Below, in pieces: positions 11,906 through 17,407 of a DNA stretch of 17,407 nucleotides. The notes under the pieces are model-generated. The model saw only the letters and a program-made list of their open reading frames with translations. It searched no databases and was not told where the DNA came from. The position numbers and the translations under genes are program-made. Numbering within the stretch: position 1 is the stretch's first letter; each line of letters starts with the position of its first letter. Origin of the DNA: JAYEJB01 sp034716415 (lineage in GTDB: Bacteria > Patescibacteriota > Patescibacteriia > SG8-24); the NCBI GenBank assembly GCA_034716415.1, contig JAYEJB010000020.1, forward strand, positions 1 through 17,407. The letters are read 5' to 3'.

Positions 11906-13096
11906 CTACGCGATCGTAGTCTCCCGCCGAAAAGTCGGTTCCTCCGGCTTGTACTTATTCGGCACGACCAGTTCGAGAATGACCGGGCAGAATTCGATTC
12001 CTTCGGTATCCTGCCATTCCTTGACCAGACCTTTCAGCTCCCCGAACTTCTCATGAGCTTTTTCTTCCTTGAACTGTTCCTGCCCGCTCGTAGCGAAGAA
12101 GGCACTGAAGTCGCCCCTGCTGTACTCGACTGTCAGCCTGACCTTGAGCCGTGGCACCTGTTCTGCCTTGCGTGTCATCCGTCGGTCGAACAGGTACTCG
12201 ATCTTCAACACCGGCTTGGACCAGCGGTCCGGGTTGATTTTCCGCTTCAGCAACTCGACCTGGCGGGCGATCTCAGCGACTTTCTCGGCTGTCTTGGCCA
12301 GGAAAACGAATACTGGATCCGGCTCGGCTTTGGAGAACTCAATCACCGGCATGACCGCGCGCATGAACTGCGTCCGCTGCGTGTCGGTGCTGTTCCTGAT
12401 CCAAGCGATGGAGAGCAACCGGCTGATCTCATCGATGGTGACGTTGGCACCGACCGGAAACCTCTCACTCAACTCCAGATAATGTCGCGCGGCTCGCTCC
12501 GGCGGAAAACCGTTGCGGGTACCCTCTTTACGCATCAACTCAAGTTGCATGTCGCGGTCTTCCTTGAACCGCGGATGCAGCTCGATCAGGAAAGCGAACA
12601 ACTTATCCGCCTCTTCCTCATCCTTGGTCTCGCGCCAACGCCTGACGATCTCCGTCAGAAGAAGCTTTTTCGTACCGAGCATCGCAGGCGCATCCACGAC
12701 GCGTCGCTCCATGTCGTAATCCTCGTTGACCGGAATCCGGATCTCCTTGTCGCGCTTGTCCGGCAGATAACTCCACAAATCCCTGGCTTCGCCCGCCCGG
12801 CCTTGGTCCACGGTGATCCTCGCGGCTCTGTCTTCCTCGCCGCGCGGTTTTTCGCCATTCTCACCGACCAGCGGCAGGAAATGAATGTCTTCGGTCGCCT
12901 GCATGACCCAGCATGCTGCTGTTGCCGCACCTTCGTCGTCACCGGCCTTGACCGCGTCTGTGAACAACGAAACCATTCTCGTCTGCCTGCTATGCAAACC
13001 ATTCTCACCACCGAGGCACCTCAATACGCCATAGCGGCGCTCCTTGCGTAACATCGCGAGTAGATCCTGATACTTCTCTTTCCTGTTCCAGCTCAT
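11906..13096 (-). CDS. Unrecognised 396-residue soluble protein
   Basis: I recognise no family. The start at 13096 (MSWNRKEKYQDLLAMLRKER) is fixed by AAAGGAG five bases upstream; the longer open frame to 13225 overlaps the promoter. Residues 1-70 and 145-290 are helical and highly charged (for example LLLTEIVRRWRETKDEEEADKLF and VFLAKTAEKVAEIARQVELLKRK), possibly repeat-like. Residues 295-335 and 366-380 look like beta strands (VLKIEYLFDRR, RLKVRLTVEY, CPVILELVVP). There is no signal peptide or membrane helix, and no catalytic motif stands out. It is a single-gene unit with a strong promoter (13179-13207), a leader of about 75 bases and its own terminator. It is divergent from the MopE/beta-helix gene. 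Confidence 0.75.
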   Translation of the reverse strand: MSWNRKEKYQDLLAMLRKERRYGVLRCLGGENGLHSRQTRMVSLFTDAVKAGDDEGAATAACWVMQATEDIHFLPLVGENGEKPRGEEDRAARITVDQGRAGEARDLWSYLPDKRDKEIRIPVNEDYDMERRVVDAPAMLGTKKLLLTEIVRRWRETKDEEEADKLFAFLIELHPRFKEDRDMQLELMRKEGTRNGFPPERAARHYLELSERFPVGANVTIDEISRLLSIAWIRNSTDTQRTQFMRAVMPVIEFSKAEPDPVFVFLAKTAEKVAEIARQVELLKRKINPDRWSKPVLKIEYLFDRRMTRKAEQVPRLKVRLTVEYSRGDFSAFFATSGQEQFKEEKAHEKFGELKGLVKEWQDTEGIEFCPVILELVVPNKYKPEEPTFRRETTIA

Positions 13097-13178
13097 GTCC
13101 ACTCCTTTGCGGCCTTGACCGCGCGCTGTCTTCCCTTGGGAAGAATTTAAGGAACTCCGGACCTTAGCCCGGCCAGCT

Positions 13179-13207
13179 AGAATATCGTTCACGGACGAAT
13201 TTGTCAA
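13179..13207 (-). promoter_or_regulatory. Strong promoter TTGACA-N17-TATTCT for the unknown protein gene
   Basis: A perfect -35 (13202-13207), 17-base spacer and -10 TATTCT (13179-13184). The same hexamers and spacing occur at 15819-15847. The leader of about 75 bases holds a small hairpin, CTTCCC-AA-GGGAAG. Confidence 0.7.
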
Positions 13208-13277
13208 CAGGCGAATGTCTTCCATTTACGCTCGAATTGCGATAAAGATACTCGGTAGAAATAACCTAACTTCTGTT

Positions 13278-14726
<1,449 letters not shown>

Positions 14727-14740
14727 TCAAAAATCGAGGA

Positions 14741-14775
14741 TAAAAAAAGAGGGGTGTTTCGACACCTCTCTTCAT
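14741..14775. terminator. Bidirectional terminator with TTCG loop between convergent genes
   Basis: An 11-base-pair stem (14747-14757 with 14762-14772) with a TTCG loop. On the minus strand it is followed by seven T, so it mainly ends the Cys-rich gene, whose stop overlaps it. On the plus strand CATTTTCG follows and can end the surface-protein gene. Confidence 0.8.
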
Positions 14776-15263
14776 TTTCGTTTCGCTATCATGGCCACGC
14801 GACAGACCTTGTCTCGGGGCGGCCATTCGAGCTTGAGTCCGGCAGTCGCGCAGGTCACGGTCACGTCGATACCCTGAGCTTCGGGATTGAAGACGATCTC
14901 TTCGTCCTCCGCCAGCTCGACATCAACGAGATATCGATTCAAGGCCGCCGCCAGATGACCCTGCCAGTGCCGCGGGTTACGAAGCGCTTTATCGGTCCAT
15001 GTCGGCTGTAACATGCGTCGCCAGGTGATGAAGCCCGCAAAGTCGAATCGTACGGCCGCGACACGCACCGGACCCTCGTACAACTTGCCGAACCATGGCG
15101 CGTTCGGCGGACAGTCACAACTCTTGAATTTCGGACAACCGTCCGGATGACCTGGATATCCCTGTCGACACGCCTCCATGCGGCATTTGAGCAGCGCTGG
15201 CTCGACCGGATCCGTCAGGATGAACTTCCGTCCGACATCGCTGATGGTAACCATCCTTTTCAT
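14772..15263 (-). CDS. Cys-rich, probably metal-binding hypothetical protein
   Basis: A 163-residue protein. Residues 27-54 hold a Cys cluster: CRMEAC, then GCPKFKSCDCPPNAP (Cys27, 32, 43, 49, 51). The GCPxxxxCxCPPxAP layout resembles the Cys site of DUF2284-type predicted metal-binding proteins, but the spacing differs and I do not assign it. Later parts include RFDFAGFITWRRMLQPTW (72-89), RNPRHWQGHLAAALNR (95-110) and an acidic stretch ELAEDEEIVFNPE (115-127). A small Fe-S or zinc site is plausible. The start ATG follows AAAGGAG, with promoter TTGACG-N17-TAGTAC upstream. It is a single-gene unit, convergent with the surface-protein gene. Confidence 0.75.
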   Translation of the reverse strand: MKRMVTISDVGRKFILTDPVEPALLKCRMEACRQGYPGHPDGCPKFKSCDCPPNAPWFGKLYEGPVRVAAVRFDFAGFITWRRMLQPTWTDKALRNPRHWQGHLAAALNRYLVDVELAEDEEIVFNPEAQGIDVTVTCATAGLKLEWPPRDKVCRVAMIAKRK

Positions 15264-15296
15264 TGAATACTCCTTTCGTTTAGACCAGGAGAATAA

Positions 15297-15325
15297 GTAC
15301 TATCAGAATCCGACCGGACCGTCAA
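15297..15325 (-). promoter_or_regulatory. Promoter TTGACG-N17-TAGTAC (extended -10) for the Cys-rich gene
   Basis: The -35 TTGACG (15320-15325) matches 5 of 6. The -10 TAGTAC (15297-15302) is weak but preceded by TGA, an extended -10 context. The spacer is 17 bases, and it lies just past the GNAT gene's terminator. Confidence 0.45.
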
Positions 15326-15336
15326 TGATGGCTAAT

Positions 15337-15363
15337 GAAAAAAACGCCCGGCCGCAGGCGTTT
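15337..15363 (-). terminator. Intrinsic terminator after the GNAT gene
   Basis: AAACGCC pairs with GGCGTTT (15342-15348 with 15357-15363), followed on the minus strand by a T-run. It touches the stop codon at 15363. Confidence 0.75.
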
Positions 15364-15791
15364 CAGTATTCCTCATCAAGCCGGAGGAAATACTTGTTGG
15401 TATCACGCAGATTGTACCCAAGCCCCTTGTAAAGCTCGTTCGCTTCTTCGCGTTCCGGTCGGGATGTAAGCTCGATGCCTCGGTGACCCCGCTGTAGCGC
15501 GCGCGTCTTGATGTGTTCCATCAGTGCCTGTGCCACCCCTCTGCCCCGAGATTTCTCGTCCACGACCACATCATCGACGTAGGCCACCAGACCGAAACTA
15601 GGTACGGCGCGGCTCGATACTGTCGCTGTTCCCAGTATCCGACCGGCCTCCACAGCGATAAGAACGTCCGTGCTCTGATGCCGCAGAGCCATCCCAACAG
15701 CGTCCGGATCGTCTTCGTAGCGCTTCGTGAGCTGATGAAAAAGCCGCACCAACTCTAGAACGTCACCTTCTCCTGCTAAAAAAATCTCCAT
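15363..15791 (-). CDS. GNAT-family N-acetyltransferase
   Basis: A 142-residue single-domain GNAT. The beta4/motif A region reads VDDVVVDEKSRGRGVAQALMEH (72-93), where R82-G-R-G-V-A87 is the acetyl-CoA pyrophosphate loop (R/QxxGxG/A). The C-terminal part has IELTSRPEREEANELYKGLGY (106-126), the usual motif B. The acceptor is unknown. The open frame continues upstream to 15902, but a near-consensus promoter sits inside that extension. I therefore start at ATG 15791 (MEIFLAGEGD), which matches the normal first strand of the fold; ATG 15803 is an alternative. GGGAGG lies unusually close, two bases before ATG 15791. Confidence 0.85.
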   Translation of the reverse strand: MEIFLAGEGDVLELVRLFHQLTKRYEDDPDAVGMALRHQSTDVLIAVEAGRILGTATVSSRAVPSFGLVAYVDDVVVDEKSRGRGVAQALMEHIKTRALQRGHRGIELTSRPEREEANELYKGLGYNLRDTNKYFLRLDEEY

Positions 15792-15818
15792 TGCCTCCCT
15801 CATCTCTAACGGCACCGA

Positions 15819-15847
15819 AGAATACCATCCAAAAATCCGCATGTCAA
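15819..15847 (-). promoter_or_regulatory. Strong promoter TTGACA-N17-TATTCT for the GNAT gene
   Basis: A perfect -35 (15842-15847), 17-base spacer and extended -10 TGG-TATTCT (hexamer 15819-15824). It places transcription start near 15812, which rules out the longer GNAT frame. Positions 15848-15921 hold only short GC-rich inverted repeats (for example GCGGAT-TGC-ATCCGC). Confidence 0.65.
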
Positions 15848-15921
15848 TGACCCGCCTTCGCCAAAGCTTCGGCGGATTCGCGCATCCCATCGCGGATTGC
15901 ATCCGCTTTCATTATGGAAAC

Positions 15922-15949
15922 GAAAAAAACCGCCCTGAGTCAGGCGGTT
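15922..15949 (-). terminator. Intrinsic terminator after the P-loop/Fic gene
   Basis: AACCGCC pairs with GGCGGTT (15928-15934 with 15943-15949), followed on the minus strand by seven T. It starts about 16 bases past the stop at 15966. Confidence 0.85.
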
Positions 15950-15965
15950 GGGTTTCGATGTCGAA

Positions 15966-17252
15966 TCACGGACATTCTTCTTCGGCGCAACTGATACGCT
16001 CCAGAAGGTACTGGATGTGATCATCCATGTCCCGGTAGGTCATCCGGTGGACCTCTTTGTTCTCGGCAAAGAGCGGCTGTGGCACACCCAGCATGCGGGC
16101 CACCCACATGACGAGCGCCGTGGCGATCCGGCCGCACCCGTCGATCCAGGGACGCAGCTCGCCATCGATCATGAGATCGGCGTAGGCCATGGCCTCGATG
16201 GCGTGGTGCCATGAAGGATGATGCTCCTCGGCCTGGACCATGAGATCCGCGAGCCGCCCGTAGAAGATATCCATCTGATCCTCAAGGAGCAGCGGATGGA
16301 CCTGCGTCACGGTGTGCGCGGGCGTCCAAATCCGATAACGCGGATTGACGTTCGCTGCCCTGCCCTGCACCCGACCGTAATATGTCGCCTGCCTCTGCAG
16401 CCTGCCGAACTCCTGTCGATACCACTGTGGACCGTTAATGCGTCGGTTGACGAGATCGAACCAGCGCTCGCAATGCTGCCGGAACACGACCGGACCCCAC
16501 TCGTCCGGGCGCGGTGTCGACAGCACATCATCAACCAACGCCTTGCAGTTGCGACGAGCCACGCTCATGAGAGGTCTTCCCGACAGCTCGAGCTGTTTCT
16601 TGAACGGCCGGTCGAGATTCTCGTCCGCCCCGTGCAAAGTCCGACTACGATGCATGACGTTCATCATGAAGATCTGCCGGAATCGGTCGTCCGCTTCCTG
16701 CTGAAGATCATCGGGTGTCATCCCGTCGAACGCGACCTGACCTGTCAGGAAGGCCACATCCGCGTTGTGCGGGTCGACCATCCTTCCGAAATCACCCAGG
16801 ACGAACGGTTTCGGACCGCGAGTCGTCAAGAACTCATGCAGGACCGGTATGTCCTGCTCGCCGAAGAAATCCCTCCAGGCTTTCATTCCCTCAAGCGTCG
16901 CGCTGATGACGATGGCCCCGGAAGCGTCTGCGTTCCGGCACATGTAGACAGTCGCTTCGTCGATATAGGCGCCGGGCATGTCGCCGAAGACGACGTTTCC
17001 GTCAGCTCCATTGAATTCCCTGAGCCGTTCATCGAGTGGCGTTTTCCAGTCCCAGTCCAGTCCCGTATGCTTCGGCCTCTCTTCAAAGGCCACTCTACCC
17101 TGAAATGCCGGGTAAGACTCTGACCAGACATCGAGTTCGACAGCATGGGCCGTCAGACTGAGAAGCCTGAACATCCGCTCCACCGCGGAAAGAATCCAGG
17201 AGCTTTTCCCGGAATGTGAAGGTCCTCCGACCACGATACGCTGTGTTTCCAC
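15966..17252 (-). CDS. P-loop NTPase fused to a degenerate Fic-like domain
   Basis: A 428-residue cytoplasmic protein. The start is GTG 17252, fixed by AAAGGAGG five bases upstream. The N-terminus has a Walker A, GGPSHSGKSSW (9-19; Lys16, Ser17), and NVVFGDMPG (86-94), a Walker B or GTPase G3-like DxxG with Asp91. A helical middle (180-320) follows. The C-terminus reads as a Fic fold: YGRLADLMVQAEEHHPSWHH (331-350), AIEAMAYADLMIDG (351-364), RPWIDGCGRIATALVMWV (367-384). Against the Fic motif HxFxDGNGRxxR, it has Arg367 for the catalytic His, Trp369 for Phe, Cys373 for Asn and Thr378 for the last Arg. AMPylation by the standard mechanism is thus unlikely. No antitoxin-like gene is adjacent. 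It forms a single-gene unit with its own terminator; a promoter (TTGACT near 17310) is only weakly visible. Confidence 0.8.
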   Translation of the reverse strand: METQRIVVGGPSHSGKSSWILSAVERMFRLLSLTAHAVELDVWSESYPAFQGRVAFEERPKHTGLDWDWKTPLDERLREFNGADGNVVFGDMPGAYIDEATVYMCRNADASGAIVISATLEGMKAWRDFFGEQDIPVLHEFLTTRGPKPFVLGDFGRMVDPHNADVAFLTGQVAFDGMTPDDLQQEADDRFRQIFMMNVMHRSRTLHGADENLDRPFKKQLELSGRPLMSVARRNCKALVDDVLSTPRPDEWGPVVFRQHCERWFDLVNRRINGPQWYRQEFGRLQRQATYYGRVQGRAANVNPRYRIWTPAHTVTQVHPLLLEDQMDIFYGRLADLMVQAEEHHPSWHHAIEAMAYADLMIDGELRPWIDGCGRIATALVMWVARMLGVPQPLFAENKEVHRMTYRDMDDHIQYLLERISCAEEECP

Positions 17253-17354
17253 CTCAACCTCCTTTGAAAGAACGGACTTTATCTTGCCCTATCTGAAACG
17301 ATAGTCAACTGGGGATATCTCAAGGAGATTCGACAATCCGACAAACGACCTCCT

Positions 17355-17383
17355 CCCCGGGTTCCGCTCCGCTCCACCCGGGG
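17355..17383. other. GC-rich inverted repeat at the window end
   Basis: A perfect 8-base inverted repeat CCCCGGGT/ACCCGGGG encloses a 13-base loop made of TCCGC units. Neither side has a good T-run, so I do not call it a terminator. The remaining bases, 17253-17354, hold only the leader of the P-loop/Fic gene. Confidence 0.4.
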
Positions 17384-17407
17384 TTTCCTGGGATATGAAA
17401 AAGACGC

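Noticed and set aside
11900..13051. A 383-residue open frame on the plus strand
   Set aside because: It is the antisense shadow of the 396-residue minus-strand gene, which has a promoter, Shine-Dalgarno and terminator.
15792..15902. N-terminal extension of the GNAT protein by 37 residues
   Set aside because: A consensus promoter lies inside it, so the mRNA starts downstream.
16218..17123. A 301-residue open frame on the plus strand
   Set aside because: It is the antisense shadow of the P-loop/Fic gene, without start signals or recognisable motifs.
15966..17252. Fic/Doc toxin-antitoxin module
   Set aside because: There is no antitoxin-like small gene next to it, the catalytic His is missing, and the protein is a large P-loop fusion, unlike Doc.
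17355..17383. Terminator of a gene beyond the window end
   Set aside because: The perfect GC-rich stem is not followed by a T-run on either strand.

Overview
The window looks like a stretch of a small-genome bacterial chromosome, most likely a Candidate Phyla Radiation (Patescibacteria, Parcubacteria-like) lineage sequenced from a metagenome. The reasons are the secreted DUF5667-type protein, a surface protein with MopE-type acidic repeats followed by a beta-helix, a CxxC...CxxC mini zinc-ribbon protein, and interspersed 'TTGTCATTGCG' palindromic repeats. Many short transcription units also carry their own promoter and intrinsic terminator. UGA is used as a stop, so the recoded Gracilibacteria/Absconditabacteria are excluded. 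The lineage call is inference; no rRNA, tRNA or ribosomal protein gene is present to confirm it.

Layout. Positions 1-4973 are all on the minus strand: a membrane protein cut by the window edge, a DUF6390-like protein and an EamA transporter (one operon), an HD phosphohydrolase, a secreted DUF5667-type protein and a SagB-type flavin oxidoreductase. Positions 5079-6090 on the plus strand hold a dCTP deaminase/dUTPase-fold protein and a DUF2834-like membrane protein. Positions 6130-9507 (minus) hold a diaminopimelate decarboxylase-like enzyme, a Cys-rich mini protein split by an apparent frameshift, a membrane-anchored Asp-box propeller and a CxxC zinc ribbon. Positions 9720-10767 (plus) are a YgjP-type metallopeptidase and GreA. 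Positions 11010-13096 (minus) hold a NodB deacetylase and an unrecognised 396-residue protein. Positions 13278-14726 (plus) encode the MopE/beta-helix surface protein. Positions 14772-17252 (minus) hold a Cys-rich protein, a GNAT acetyltransferase and a P-loop protein fused to a degenerate Fic domain. No gene-free gap exceeds 300 bases; the largest are about 210-250 bases and hold repeats, promoters and a structured leader.

The genes do not form one pathway. They are mostly monocistronic housekeeping, envelope and accessory genes. Envelope themes recur: signal-peptide or membrane-anchored products at 1-323, 2881-4296, 5755-6090, 7753-9057, 11010-11846 and 13278-14726. Regulation is unusually readable. 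Sigma70-like promoters with 17-base spacers precede many genes, several with the -35 lying in or beside the T-tract of the upstream terminator. A few genes lack a Shine-Dalgarno sequence and have a -10 box only 6-9 bases before the start codon, suggesting leaderless mRNAs.

The most novel items are the P-loop/Fic fusion whose Fic motif has lost its catalytic His, the dCTP deaminase-fold protein without the family's catalytic Ser and Arg, the modular palindromic repeat with terminal inverted repeats, and a 130-base structured leader in front of the CxxC protein.
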